From: Peribacillus asahii
GTDB taxonomy: Bacteria; Bacillota; Bacilli; Bacillales; DSM-1321
Length of the DNA stretch: 64,000 nucleotides
Direction of reading: 5' to 3'
NCBI RefSeq assembly: GCF_004006295.1
Contig: NZ_CP026095.1
Span: 4,552,501 to 4,616,500, forward strand
Each line of letters starts with the position of its first letter. Position 1 is the stretch's first letter. The position numbers were made by a program, and so were the translations under genes. Under the pieces are notes generated by a model. That model was not told the origin of the DNA. It saw nothing but the letters and a program-made list of their open reading frames with translations, and made no database searches. Below are positions 10,082 through 18,320 of this stretch, one piece after another.

Positions 10082-11698
10082 GTGGAGAAACTCATGGAAA
10101 GCCAATTGTTACAGTATACAGCCGAGCAAGTGAAGAAACTGTTGAATCCCGATTCTGCGCATGATGCAGCTGTCGTTGGAGAAGGGCTTACGTTATACAC
10201 ACAAAATGTTGTTGAAACCTCGTCTCAGGGAGATGAGTGGATTCAAGCTGAAGTCTATGATGTAGAGCGTTATCAAGTAAAATTGGAGCTCCTCTTTCCA
10301 CAAAACGGACGCTGTACGTGCGGAGCGAACTTCATCTGCCGGCATCAGCTCGCGCTTTTCTTTTCCCACTATAGTGAAATAGCGAGCGTCACAGAATGGA
10401 TCGAAGAGTGGCAACAGAGCAAGAAGCCAAGTCCCTTACCGATTCAAAAGGCTAGTGAAGTGTTCGCAAAGAAAGCTCAAGAAGCTAGTGGACTTGCGAA
10501 AGACTATTTTGCTTATAAAGAGTTTGTTGCACACACCTTTCATGAGAAGGTCGAAAGCGAACTTCATGCACCTGCCTACCTGCTAGACGGTCATATTCAA
10601 CAATATTTACAGGAAGTAAAAGCGAAGGCGCCAATTGAAAGCGAATGGAAAATGCTGTATCACTTTACGACGCTCTTTTGTACATTTTTACATACACTGC
10701 CATTATTGAATTCCTATAGTAAAAATACGCAAGTCGTTCGCACCTTCTATACATTTGCTACAGATTTAACAGAGGAATTATATGAGATGGTGCAGCCGCT
10801 TAGTCGTCAAGCCCGTCCGTTTGCTTTTGATCCATTTATTGAAGGGTTAAAAGCAGATGTCGTGACGCTGCTTGACAATCATCCATTACTGACCTATGAA
10901 CGGATTGATTTATATCGCGAAATTTGGGCCTTTCTTTTTTCCAATAGCACATGGCGAAAGGAAGAGCTCGAGCGTGTTACACAAAAATTAAATCAGCTTG
11001 AACGAGATACAGAGGAACGGAATACGTATACGATTGCCGCTATTCATTTGTCGGTGCTGGAGAACGATGATGACCGGGCAACAGCGTGGCTGCAGGAATT
11101 AGATGCCGCTGCTTGTCCTTATCTATTCTACTGGCTTCAATCTCTTCAACAGATGCGTCCGCTCCCATTTATTGAATTCGCGATTACACATGTCCGAACG
11201 TTTTTAGCAAATCTCGAGGATTATTATGAGCGCGTTGATTTCGTGCGGACATTTACGCGGCCAATTAGCCAGTGGTGCTATAAGTCAAAGCGGCTCGACC
11301 TGCTAGAGAAATTTTATCGGGTCACATTGCCGCATAGTTATTGGAATTATGCGAACTTTTTATTCGAGCAGAAGCAGTATAAGAAGTGGGTCGAGATGCA
11401 TATTTATTCTGACATTAGCATTGATTTAATTAGTACTGAGCTCATTAAAGAAGTGACATCTGAAGAACCAGCCTTAATTTTGCCGCTGTATTATCATGCT
11501 GTTCAAGAAAAAGTATCGTTGAAAAATCGCTCAGCGTATAAGCAAGCGGTCCGCTACTTAAAGAAAATGCGCACAATTTATAAAAAGTTGAAGCAGGAAG
11601 AGACATTTGAACGCTATATGAACTATGTCACTAGCTCCACAAAACGGCTGCGTGCTTTTCAAGAAGAATTAAAAAGGGGTAAGCTAATCGATGGTTAA
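10082..11698 (+). CDS. ywqB: SWIM zinc-finger protein, YwqB-like
   Basis: Protein of 538 residues with one clear motif, a SWIM zinc finger near residues 76-89 (CTCG, then CRHQ; pattern CxC...CxH). SWIM domains bind DNA or proteins. The rest is helical and I see no catalytic motif. Its stop overlaps the start of the downstream SNF2 helicase by 8 bases, so the two are translationally coupled and presumably work together, as ywqB-ywqA in B. subtilis. The listed start is a GTG; the ATG four codons later (10094) has a TGGAG motif six bases ahead of it and is an equally good candidate. Confidence 0.85.
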   Translation: MEKLMESQLLQYTAEQVKKLLNPDSAHDAAVVGEGLTLYTQNVVETSSQGDEWIQAEVYDVERYQVKLELLFPQNGRCTCGANFICRHQLALFFSHYSEIASVTEWIEEWQQSKKPSPLPIQKASEVFAKKAQEASGLAKDYFAYKEFVAHTFHEKVESELHAPAYLLDGHIQQYLQEVKAKAPIESEWKMLYHFTTLFCTFLHTLPLLNSYSKNTQVVRTFYTFATDLTEELYEMVQPLSRQARPFAFDPFIEGLKADVVTLLDNHPLLTYERIDLYREIWAFLFSNSTWRKEELERVTQKLNQLERDTEERNTYTIAAIHLSVLENDDDRATAWLQELDAAACPYLFYWLQSLQQMRPLPFIEFAITHVRTFLANLEDYYERVDFVRTFTRPISQWCYKSKRLDLLEKFYRVTLPHSYWNYANFLFEQKQYKKWVEMHIYSDISIDLISTELIKEVTSEEPALILPLYYHAVQEKVSLKNRSAYKQAVRYLKKMRTIYKKLKQEETFERYMNYVTSSTKRLRAFQEELKRGKLIDG

Positions 11699-14555
11699 TC
11701 TAGGAAAGTTAAAAATTAAAGTGGCACCGCTTGACCACGACTTGTATCGTCTAGCTGTCATCAATGAGGAGGAGCGATTTCTCGATACAATCCATATCCG
11801 CAGATTGTTGTTCACTTGGGATGACGCGAGCTTCTATGGGACACAGGTTACGACCGATATGTGGGAAGGCAAACCTGTCTATACGCTGGATGCATGGGGA
11901 CTGTTGAACTTCTTCGCCCGAGAAAGCTTTAATTCTTTCATTGATTGGGAATGGTCAGAAACTTCTTCTCTTTGTTTATCTGCAGCACCTGTATTGCACG
12001 AAGTGATTGAAGCAGGCCTGCCTATTCCTGATTTCGCAAGTCTTCAAGCAAGTGAATTAGCTTGGAAGCTCCCTGATGAGGTGGAAGAAGAATTCGTTCC
12101 TTCCTTTTGGGAAGAGACGATTTCCCCTGACTTGCAAACACTGACAGCCGAGACAAATCGCTCATTTATCGAGAAGTGGTATAACGGAGCTGCGAATCTA
12201 TACTTGGAGAAATACTCTCCTATTTCTCATAAATGGAGCGAGGCGATGACAGCCTTACAAACCACTCAGCTATCTCCAGAGGAACTGCAAACATTCTTTG
12301 ACCAAGAAAGCTGGGCAGAATGGCTCGGTCTAGCAACGGATGAGAAGCCCTTTACGATTGGGCTTCGTTTAAGCGAGCCTCCAGATGGAGAAGGAGCGTG
12401 GACGCTTGACGTTATCCTCCGTTCGAAAAAAGACGCCAACATTACGGAAGTATATACGAAAAAACGGCTGCCGCGCGGCTGGAGTAAATATCGTGAAGCC
12501 ATTGATAAAGTGATTGCCCGCTGGTCCAAAATCGTCCCTTGGCTGACTGAAAATGGGCAGTTTAAGCAAGAGCTATCTGAACTCGAAGCGTGGGAATTCC
12601 TCACTGATGCGAGTGAAAAATTACTGTTTCTCGGAGCGGAAATTTTACTCCCTTCATGGTGGTTGACACTCAAAGAATCTTCTCTCAAAGTGAAGGCCAA
12701 AGTGAAAAGCCAGCAAAATCGCGGGCCGTCCTATGTTGGTCTGAAAGCGCTGATGGACTTTGATTGGCGTTTTTCTCTTAATGGAAAGGATTTAACAGAA
12801 GCCGAGTTTGAAGCTCTTGTAAATGAAAAAAGACGACTTATTTACATTCGTGGACAATGGGTAAAGCTCGATCCTGCTTTTATTAAGCAAATCCAAGAGC
12901 TGATGGAAACGGCAAATGAAAAAGGGCTTCAATTGTCCGACCTCTTGCAGCAGGAATTATTGCAAGAGGATGCAGGAGAAGACGACGATGAACAGGATGA
13001 CTTGCTGCGAATTCAATTCGAACTGAACCAAGAGCTTCGCAAAATGATAAGCCATTTACGTGAAACGAAGAATATTCCCTTGCTGCCTGTGCCGAAGACA
13101 TTACACGGGGATTTACGCCCCTATCAGAAGCTTGGGATGAGCTGGCTGTTATTCCTTCGTGAGCATGGATTTGGCGCTTGTTTAGCTGATGATATGGGAC
13201 TCGGAAAAACAGTACAAATGATTACTTACTTGCTCCATGTGAAAGAGACTTCTCAGGCAGCAGAAATAGTAGAGACAGAAACAAGACCTGTAAAGGCTGC
13301 ACTTATTGTTTGCCCTACTTCTGTACTTGGCAATTGGCAGCGTGAGCTTGAAAAGTTTGCCCCAAGCCTGCATGTTCATCTTCATTACGGAGCGAACCGT
13401 ACAAAAGGAGAAGACTTTGCGGCGAAAATCGCAGATTATGATGTTGTATTAACGTCTTACGGGTTAACGCATCAAGATGGAGAAGAGCTTGCAAGCGTTC
13501 ATTGGAGCAGCATTATTTTAGATGAAGCGCAAAATATTAAAAATGCACAGACAAAGCAATCGCGAGCTGTTCGTAAGCTGCAAGGACAGCATCACGTCGC
13601 TTTAACGGGAACACCGATGGAAAACCGTTTAAGCGAATTGTGGGCGATTTTTGATTTTATCAACAAAGGCTATCTTGGTTCTCTTGGACAGTTCCAAGAA
13701 AAATATGTCGCCACCATTGAACGTGAAGAGCAAAAAGACAAAATTAAAGAGTTACAGCGTCTCATTCAACCGTTCTTATTACGACGCACAAAACGTGACC
13801 AAGATGTGGCCTTGAACTTACCGGATAAGCAAGAGCAAAAAGAATTTGTACCGCTTACGACCGAGCAGGCTTCCCTTTACGAGCAGCTTATTCAAGATAC
13901 GTTTTCTAACCTTGAACAGCTCTCTGCTTTTGAACGCAAAGGGGTCATTTTACAAATGCTCAACAAGCTTAAGCAGCTATGTAATCATCCAGCGCTGTAT
14001 CTTAAGCAAGAGGATGATAGTCTTCAAACAAGCCAGCGTTCAGGTAAGCTTGAGAAGCTAACAGAGCTCGTCGATGCGGTACGAGAGCAGGATGAAAGCT
14101 GCCTAATCTTCACGCAATATATTGGCATGGGCAATATGATGAAGGAATTACTAGAAAAACGGTATGGCATCGATGTACCGTTTTTAAACGGCAGCGCCAA
14201 CAAGAAGCAACGCGATGAGATGATTACGAAGTTCCAAGAAGGCGAGTTCCCGATTTTTATTTTGTCCTTAAAAGCAGGTGGAACAGGACTCAACTTAACA
14301 GCCGCGAACCACGTGATTCATTACGATCGCTGGTGGAACCCCGCTGTAGAGAATCAAGCGACCGACCGCGCCTACCGTATCGGTCAAAAACGTTTCGTCC
14401 ATGTCCATAAGCTCATCTGTACCGGCACATTAGAAGAGAAAATCGATGAAATGCTCGATAAGAAACAAGCCTTAAACGATGAAATTATTAGCGGCGATAA
14501 TTGGATTACTGAGCTTTCAACAGAGGAAATTAAAGAACTAGTGGCACTGCATTGA
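11691..14555 (+). CDS. ywqA: SNF2-family helicase, YwqA-like
   Basis: Swi2/Snf2-type DNA-dependent ATPase of 954 residues. About 450 residues of N-terminal region typical of bacterial SNF2 proteins precede two RecA-like lobes. Visible motifs: Walker A DDMGLGKT near residue 505, a DEAQ box near 610, motif III LTGTPMEN near 643, and C-terminal QATDRAYRIGQ near 890. It should translocate on double-stranded DNA and remodel nucleoprotein; the physiological target is unknown. The start ATG has AAGGGG upstream and lies inside the end of ywqB. A strong terminator follows. Confidence 0.93.
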   Translation: MVNLGKLKIKVAPLDHDLYRLAVINEEERFLDTIHIRRLLFTWDDASFYGTQVTTDMWEGKPVYTLDAWGLLNFFARESFNSFIDWEWSETSSLCLSAAPVLHEVIEAGLPIPDFASLQASELAWKLPDEVEEEFVPSFWEETISPDLQTLTAETNRSFIEKWYNGAANLYLEKYSPISHKWSEAMTALQTTQLSPEELQTFFDQESWAEWLGLATDEKPFTIGLRLSEPPDGEGAWTLDVILRSKKDANITEVYTKKRLPRGWSKYREAIDKVIARWSKIVPWLTENGQFKQELSELEAWEFLTDASEKLLFLGAEILLPSWWLTLKESSLKVKAKVKSQQNRGPSYVGLKALMDFDWRFSLNGKDLTEAEFEALVNEKRRLIYIRGQWVKLDPAFIKQIQELMETANEKGLQLSDLLQQELLQEDAGEDDDEQDDLLRIQFELNQELRKMISHLRETKNIPLLPVPKTLHGDLRPYQKLGMSWLLFLREHGFGACLADDMGLGKTVQMITYLLHVKETSQAAEIVETETRPVKAALIVCPTSVLGNWQRELEKFAPSLHVHLHYGANRTKGEDFAAKIADYDVVLTSYGLTHQDGEELASVHWSSIILDEAQNIKNAQTKQSRAVRKLQGQHHVALTGTPMENRLSELWAIFDFINKGYLGSLGQFQEKYVATIEREEQKDKIKELQRLIQPFLLRRTKRDQDVALNLPDKQEQKEFVPLTTEQASLYEQLIQDTFSNLEQLSAFERKGVILQMLNKLKQLCNHPALYLKQEDDSLQTSQRSGKLEKLTELVDAVREQDESCLIFTQYIGMGNMMKELLEKRYGIDVPFLNGSANKKQRDEMITKFQEGEFPIFILSLKAGGTGLNLTAANHVIHYDRWWNPAVENQATDRAYRIGQKRFVHVHKLICTGTLEEKIDEMLDKKQALNDEIISGDNWITELSTEEIKELVALH

Positions 14556-14589
14556 AAGAATACCGAATAACAGTCCCAAAATAATAAAG

Positions 14590-14632
14590 CAGGTGGAGAA
14601 AGTGACTTGTTTTTCTCCACCTGTATTTTTTT
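14590..14632 (+). terminator. intrinsic terminator of ywqB-ywqA
   Basis: A perfect 12-bp stem (CAGGTGGAGAAA with TTTCTCCACCTG) followed by TATTTTTTT, 35 bases after the ywqA stop. Confidence 0.9.
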
Positions 14633-14634
14633 CT

Positions 14635-14870
14635 GAAAGTAGCAGGTATCCGCCTGCTACTTTCGGTCTGTTATGGGCTAATGCCCAACGTGACCTGTAC
14701 GTTGTCGAGCCCTGTAAAGAAAATCTGCGGAACGACCGATTACCCTTAATGTGACTGAACATGCTTTTGGCCTCAACTTTGTGTCGAGCATAGATTGCGT
14801 TCTCGCTTCACATCTAAGGGCTGCAGCTTTCATCTCTCCAAAAATTGTATTCCAATGAACTTTAAACAAA
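14635..14870. other. structured non-coding segment, possible mobile-element end
   Basis: A perfect 12-bp hairpin (GAAAGTAGCAGG at 14635-14646, CCTGCTACTTTC at 14653-14664) is followed by about 200 bases of higher G+C content than the surroundings. No known gene is visible; a 63-codon minus-strand frame (14678-14869) has no recognisable domain. The composition and isolated hairpin resemble the non-coding end of an insertion element, but no transposase is present, so this is only a guess. Confidence 0.3.
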
Positions 14871-14884
14871 AATCAACAAATAAA

Positions 14885-14932
14885 AAGGAGCGCCAAAAAG
14901 TCGGTTACCCTGACTTTTTGGAAAGCTCCTTC
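14885..14932 (-). terminator. strong hairpin/terminator left of the 52-bp array
   Basis: Long stem made of AAGGAGC/GCTCCTT and CCAAAAAGTC/GACTTTTTGG. On the minus strand it is followed by TTTTTATTT, so it should stop leftward transcription leaving the repeat array. Confidence 0.75.
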
Positions 14933-14963
14933 TTCCTGGATTTTGTTCTTCAAAGCTCTGATG

Positions 14964-15322
14964 GCGGACATTTCCCTGACCCAGTTCCCCCATTTTGTCC
15001 TTCATTGGGTCTGATGAAGGCCGTTTGACGGGTCTAGTTGATGGAAAAAGTCCTTCATCACCCTTATGATGGACATTTGCCGGGTCTAGTTACTGGAAAA
15101 AGTCCTTCATCACTCTTATGAAGGCCGTTTGACAGGTCTAGTTGCTGGAAAAGGTCCTTCATCACTCTTATGAAGGCCATTTGCCGGGTCTAGTTGCTGG
15201 AAAAAGTCCTTCATCACTCTTATGAAGGCCATTTGTCTGATCTAGTTGCTGGAAAAAGTCCTTCATCACCCTTATGATGGACATTTCCCTGGCCTAGTTC
15301 TCCCTTTTGTCCTTCAACTAAA
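14964..15322. repeat. 52-bp tandem repeat array, about 6.9 copies
   Basis: Units start at 14964, 15016, 15068, 15120, 15172, 15224 and 15276 (last one partial), always 52 bases apart. The inner units are nearly identical and the outer two diverged. Each junction makes an inverted repeat (CCTTCAT, seven-base loop, ATGAAGG, or a variant), so the array can fold as a row of hairpins. Because 52 is not a multiple of three the repeat shifts frame at every unit and is not a coding repeat. The units abut without spacers, so it is not a CRISPR array. Confidence 0.85.
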
Positions 15323-15327
15323 CGAAA

Positions 15328-15370
15328 AGGCTGCCCCGAAAGCCATTTTTCATGACTTTTGGGGCAGCCC
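15328..15370 (-). terminator. intrinsic terminator of the coiled-coil gene
   Basis: GGCTGCCCC paired with GGGGCAGCC plus inner AAA/TTT pairs. On the minus strand it is followed by TTTTCGTTT and lies about 32 bases downstream of the stop codon of the 95-residue ORF. Confidence 0.75.
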
Positions 15371-15401
15371 TATGAAAAATACAAAGAAACCTTCATGAAC
15401 C

Positions 15402-15689
15402 CTAGCCTTTAAGTCTGTTCATGATATTATTAAGCTCCGTATCGTGCTTACCTGTCTTTGAACTTAGATAGTCAATATCTACTTTCATCCCTTTCATCTC
15501 ATCAGAAATAACTCCAAAGACTTTACGATGTTCATCTAACTTATCGTTCGTATATTTGAAATGGCTACTGAGCTCGGAGGAAAGATTATCAACTTTTGTT
15601 TCAATTCGTCCTTGGCCTTCTGTTACATTCGTTACATCTTCTTTTACATCTTTAATCTCACTTAGAATTTGTTTTAAGATTTCCTCCAT
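15402..15689 (-). CDS. hypothetical coiled-coil protein (95 aa)
   Basis: Small protein of 95 residues that is almost entirely predicted coiled coil, with heptad-like spacing of Ile, Val and Leu (for example ILSEIKDVKEDV and VDNLSSELSS). It has no membrane segment, signal or catalytic motif. GTGGAG lies nine bases before the ATG, and a terminator follows. It resembles small coiled-coil proteins found scattered in Bacillus genomes and phages. I cannot assign a function. Confidence 0.65.
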   Translation of the reverse strand: MEEILKQILSEIKDVKEDVTNVTEGQGRIETKVDNLSSELSSHFKYTNDKLDEHRKVFGVISDEMKGMKVDIDYLSSKTGKHDTELNNIMNRLKG

Positions 15690-15805
15690 TTGGATTCACT
15701 CCACGCTCTTTTATTAGAGTATAACACACAGACTTTTTTCTTTTCTGTTGATACTTCACCATAATGCTGTTTGGAAAACAACATCCCATAACAGAGCTAA
15801 CGATA

Positions 15806-15960
15806 AAAAAATGACTGCCGAAGCAGCCATTCAAAAATGAGGGGAATCAATTATTATTGATTCAGTAGAAGGAACGTTCGGGGTCGGTCTTACGTGGTGA
15901 ATCACCATGCCGTGATTCAAAGTTCGGAGGGGACTAAGATGCATGTTGCTCAGCGCTGAA
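15806..15960 (-). ncRNA. candidate trans-acting small RNA with C-rich loops
   Basis: On the minus strand this gene-free stretch shows an ordered fold: palindrome TCAGCGCTGA (15950-15959), an open linker with CCCCTCCGAAC, a perfect 8-bp hairpin TGAATCAC/GTGATTCA (15898-15905 and 15912-15919), a second linker with GACCCCGAAC, a 7-bp hairpin GAATCAA/TTGATTC (15844-15862), a third C-rich tract CCCCTCA, then a terminator stem with TTCG loop and T7 (15807-15836). Unpaired C-rich tracts that match Shine-Dalgarno sequences are the hallmark of Gram-positive regulatory RNAs such as FsrA and RoxS. A possible promoter (TTAACA, 19 bases, TAGAAT) lies at 15960-15990, inside the end of the upstream ORF. It could instead be the 3' end of the ssbB operon mRNA. 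Confidence 0.5.
15807..15836 (-). terminator. intrinsic terminator of candidate small RNA / ssbB operon
   Basis: Minus-strand stem AATGGCTGC-TTCG-GCAGTCATT followed by seven T residues (one mismatch in the stem). Confidence 0.78.
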
Positions 15961-15969
15961 TTCTACTTT

Positions 15970-16173
15970 CTAGTTTTGGAGTTCTGTTAACCTTTGTTCC
16001 AAAGCTTCGCAACGTGCTTCGACGAGCTGTAGCTTCCGCTCAAAATTGGCTAGCGCTGCTTCGTTTGTGACTGTTTTCACTTGCGTATTCGCAATGAATC
16101 GAATCAAGTTTTCAATCAACTTCTCTGTTCGTTCGACGTCTTGAAATGAGTGAAATGAATGATTTCCTTTCAA
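15970..16173 (-). CDS. small hypothetical protein downstream of ssbB (67 aa)
   Basis: A 67-residue protein with a helical middle (about 15-30) and a C-terminal coiled coil (FERKLQLVEARCEALEQRL). It begins with TTG, but a near-ideal AGGAGGTG about ten bases upstream supports translation. It starts 21 bases after the ssbB stop, with its ribosome site in the gap, so the two are almost certainly one operon. I do not recognise the family. Its position suggests a role in competence or single-strand DNA handling, which is an inference from context only. Confidence 0.65.
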   Translation of the reverse strand: MKGNHSFHSFQDVERTEKLIENLIRFIANTQVKTVTNEAALANFERKLQLVEARCEALEQRLTELQN

Positions 16174-16194
16174 ATATATCTCACCTCCTACACA

Positions 16195-16560
16195 CTACAA
16201 GCCAATAGACTCATATGCTTGCTTTGGAACGTCTAACTTCCTCGGTCCAACAAACTGAACCATTTCAGCCACTACTTCTGTTACATATACCTGCTTACCC
16301 TCTTGATTCTCATAACGACGTGTCTGGATTCTTCCAGTAATCCCAATCATTGAGCCGCGCCGACAATATTGGACCGTATTTTCAGCCGTTTTCCTCCATA
16401 GCGTGCATTGCACAAAATCAGCATCGTATTCACCAGCTTGATTTCGAAAAGGACGATTCACCGCAATCGTTACATTCGAAACAGCTTTTCCATCTGCTGT
16501 GTACCGCAACTCAGGATCTTTCGTCAAGCGTCCAACCAGGGTTACTTGGTTAATCAACAT
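16195..16560 (-). CDS. ssbB: single-stranded DNA-binding protein, SsbB type
   Basis: OB-fold single-strand DNA-binding protein of 121 residues (start [20 protein letters not shown], then [12 protein letters not shown]). It is short and lacks the long disordered linker and the acidic DDDIPF-type tail of the essential SsbA, which fits the competence paralogue SsbB (YwpH, about 113 aa in B. subtilis). It would coat incoming transforming DNA. Gene order next to ywpF and fabZ agrees with ywpH. The upstream region holds ComK-type boxes and a sigma-A-like promoter. The start ATG has AAGGAG upstream. Confidence 0.92.
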   Translation of the reverse strand: MLINQVTLVGRLTKDPELRYTADGKAVSNVTIAVNRPFRNQAGEYDADFVQCTLWRKTAENTVQYCRRGSMIGITGRIQTRRYENQEGKQVYVTEVVAEMVQFVGPRKLDVPKQAYESIGL

Positions 16561-16589
16561 CTCAGCTCCTTTCTTGTTAAGATGCTTTT

Positions 16590-16690
16590 ATCATACTGAA
16601 GCTTGTTCAAATTACCAAATCGACAAAATCCCATTTTTTTCACCCATTTTCGTGCTAAAATGGCATTTTCCCGTTTAAAACTGCTATTTT
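16590..16690 (-). promoter_or_regulatory. ssbB promoter with ComK-type boxes
   Basis: On the minus strand a promoter TTGGTA (16613-16618), 17 bases, TATGAT (16590-16595) lies 30 bases before ssbB. Directly upstream are AT-boxes of the ComK pattern AAAA-N5-TTTT: AAAATCCCATTTT (16625-16637), AAAATGGCATTTT (16657-16669) and AAACTGCTATTTT (16678-16690, one mismatch). The last two are separated by exactly eight bases, the classical K-box spacing. B. subtilis ssbB is known to be ComK-dependent. Confidence 0.62.
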
Positions 16691-16876
16691 TAGGCTATAT
16701 TTATAGTGAAAGTGGAGGAAATATGCCATTTTGTTATTTTTCTCAAAAATTTTTCCTTTGTTCATATTTTAGACAAACGTGTCGCATTCTTTCTATTTCT
16801 TCGTTATTTTTGAGTGTGTTATAATAAATTGGAATATTTACATTTTTTTACGAAATTAAGAAGTAGGAGGAAGCAT

Positions 16877-17311
16877 ATGAAGTCATTTAAACTTATTTCA
16901 TTACAACTTGTGAATGAAAAACTGCAGCTTATTGATATTCATCTAGTCGATGGGCTCATTATTAATAAAGAAGATCGTGCAAATACATGGCTTCTTGAAG
17001 CAATCGTCCCCCCTGAACATTATGATAAATTAAAACATTCCCTACCACGTGAACATGAAAATGCGCTTATCCAAGCAGTGATTACGAAAAAAGAAAACGA
17101 CCCGGCCATGTTTAAAACGGTTTTAAAAACGCATAAACTTATCGACGGTCACGTTAGTCTTCTTTTCGTCGGCCACCTTCAAAATACACGCAGCAAATAT
17201 GCAGAACTACTTCTTGAAGATTTAGTCCACAAAGGCTTCACTGGCGATTTACTCATTAAAGAATTCAAAGAAAAGATTCGCTCTAGACCTAAGCTTGCCA
17301 CTCATAAATAA
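16877..17311 (+). CDS. ywpF: YwpF-family protein
   Basis: A 144-residue protein resembling B. subtilis YwpF, recognised by its opening MKSFKLISLQLV and the segment DGLIINKEDRANTWLLEA. No membrane segment or catalytic motif is visible; the family's function is unknown. I start it at the ATG preceded by TAGGAGG (16864-16870) rather than at an upstream in-frame ATG (16814) that lacks a ribosome site. It is the only plus-strand gene between ssbB and the lipoprotein gene and ends before a shared terminator. Confidence 0.82.
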   Translation: MKSFKLISLQLVNEKLQLIDIHLVDGLIINKEDRANTWLLEAIVPPEHYDKLKHSLPREHENALIQAVITKKENDPAMFKTVLKTHKLIDGHVSLLFVGHLQNTRSKYAELLLEDLVHKGFTGDLLIKEFKEKIRSRPKLATHK

Positions 17312-17396
17312 CTCCATTTCTCTCTGTTACCCCACATCTAGAATAAGTGGGACAATGGCTCTAAAAAATAGTTGAATTCAACCACTAACCAAAAGG

Positions 17397-17431
17397 AAAA
17401 AGACTGTTTCCCGTAAGAAACAGTCTTTTCT
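17397..17431. terminator. bidirectional terminator between ywpF and the lipoprotein gene
   Basis: Perfect stem AAGACTGTTTC/GAAACAGTCTT with A-run before and T-run after, between convergent genes, so it can serve both. Confidence 0.85.
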
Positions 17432-17440
17432 TAGCCATTG

Positions 17441-17743
17441 TTATTTGTTGTTATTGTCGCCTTGATCTGTTAATGTATCATCATTATCGTTTGGATCTAA
17501 GGCATCTTCTACTTCATCTGCGCCTTCTTCAACGCCTTCTTGTACATCATTTACATCATCATTTACGTTGTTATCATTTACATCATCATTTACATTCGGT
17601 TCATTCACATCATTGTTATCTTCTTCAATCATGTTGTTATCATTTTCTGGTGCTGGATCATTATCGTCATTTGTCCCGCAACCAACTAGAAACATCGCTG
17701 ATAGGAATGAGCCACCAAGTAGTGCTAATAGTCGTTTTTTCAT
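17441..17743 (-). CDS. small acidic lipoprotein, Asp/Asn repeats
   Basis: A 100-residue predicted lipoprotein: MKKRLLALLGGSF signal, lipobox FLVGC, then a low-complexity acidic tail built of repeats such as DDVNDNNVN. The tail has almost no hydrophobic residue and is probably disordered and exposed to the wall. The ATG at 17743 is chosen because GGGAGG lies nine bases upstream; an in-frame extension to 17797 lacks a ribosome site. Function unknown; cation binding or a spacer role are possible. Confidence 0.7.
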   Translation of the reverse strand: MKKRLLALLGGSFLSAMFLVGCGTNDDNDPAPENDNNMIEEDNNDVNEPNVNDDVNDNNVNDDVNDVQEGVEEGADEVEDALDPNDNDDTLTDQGDNNNK

Positions 17744-17855
17744 TATGTGTAACCTCCCTTCTTTCTTCGACAGTAATATTTTGCCCGAATTCGACATTTA
17801 CTTGCGTGTTTTTCAAAAAAAATAAGAGGAGATCTTCATCCCCTCTCTAGCAGCC

Positions 17856-18287
17856 TTATTCTTTATCACTAAAAGCAAACATAATCTCGGTTTCGCAGGC
17901 TACCTCACCATCAACCGTTGCTACTGCTTTTCCTTTACCAACAGATCCTCTTAAACGTAAAATTTCCACTTCTAGGCGAAGTTGGTCCCCTGGCTTCACT
18001 TGGCGTTTGAAGCGGCAGTTATCAATGCCCGCAAAAAAAGCTAAGCGTCCTTTATGTTCCTCTTGCTTTAACACCGCAACAGCACCCACTTGAGCCAATG
18101 CTTCGACAATTAACACCCCCGGCATTACCGGGTAATCTGGAAAATGACCATTAAAAAACTCTTCATTCGCTGTTACGTTTTTCAATCCAACCGCTCGTTT
18201 TCCCTCTTCGATTTCAATGATTCGATCCACTAATAAAAAAGGATAACGATGTGGAATAATTTCTTTAATTTGCGTAATATCTAACAT
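17856..18287 (-). CDS. fabZ: 3-hydroxyacyl-ACP dehydratase FabZ
   Basis: Hot-dog-fold dehydratase of 143 residues that removes water from beta-hydroxyacyl-ACP in fatty acid elongation (type II FAS, cytoplasm). The active-site block is intact: [20 protein letters not shown] contains the catalytic His and Glu. The length is normal for Gram-positive FabZ, and AGGAGG precedes the ATG. It is followed by no related fatty-acid gene; its place near flhP and mbl is the conserved Bacillus order. Confidence 0.96.
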   Translation of the reverse strand: MLDITQIKEIIPHRYPFLLVDRIIEIEEGKRAVGLKNVTANEEFFNGHFPDYPVMPGVLIVEALAQVGAVAVLKQEEHKGRLAFFAGIDNCRFKRQVKPGDQLRLEVEILRLRGSVGKGKAVATVDGEVACETEIMFAFSDKE

Positions 18288-18320
18288 AGATTATACCTCC
18301 TTGATTTAAAAACAACCGCA

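Noticed and set aside
14964..15322. Tandem repeats as a possible CRISPR array
   Set aside because: Units are contiguous with no unique spacers, and no cas genes are nearby.
16723..16824. 33-codon ORF starting near a GGAGGA motif upstream of ywpF
   Set aside because: Spacing to the ATG is too short, composition is Phe/Ser-rich, and it overlaps the region between ssbB and ywpF promoters.
17473..17850. Plus-strand ORF extremely rich in His and Leu
   Set aside because: It is antisense to the Asp/Asn-repeat lipoprotein gene; the His/Leu repeats are the complement of GAT/AAC-type codons. No ribosome site.
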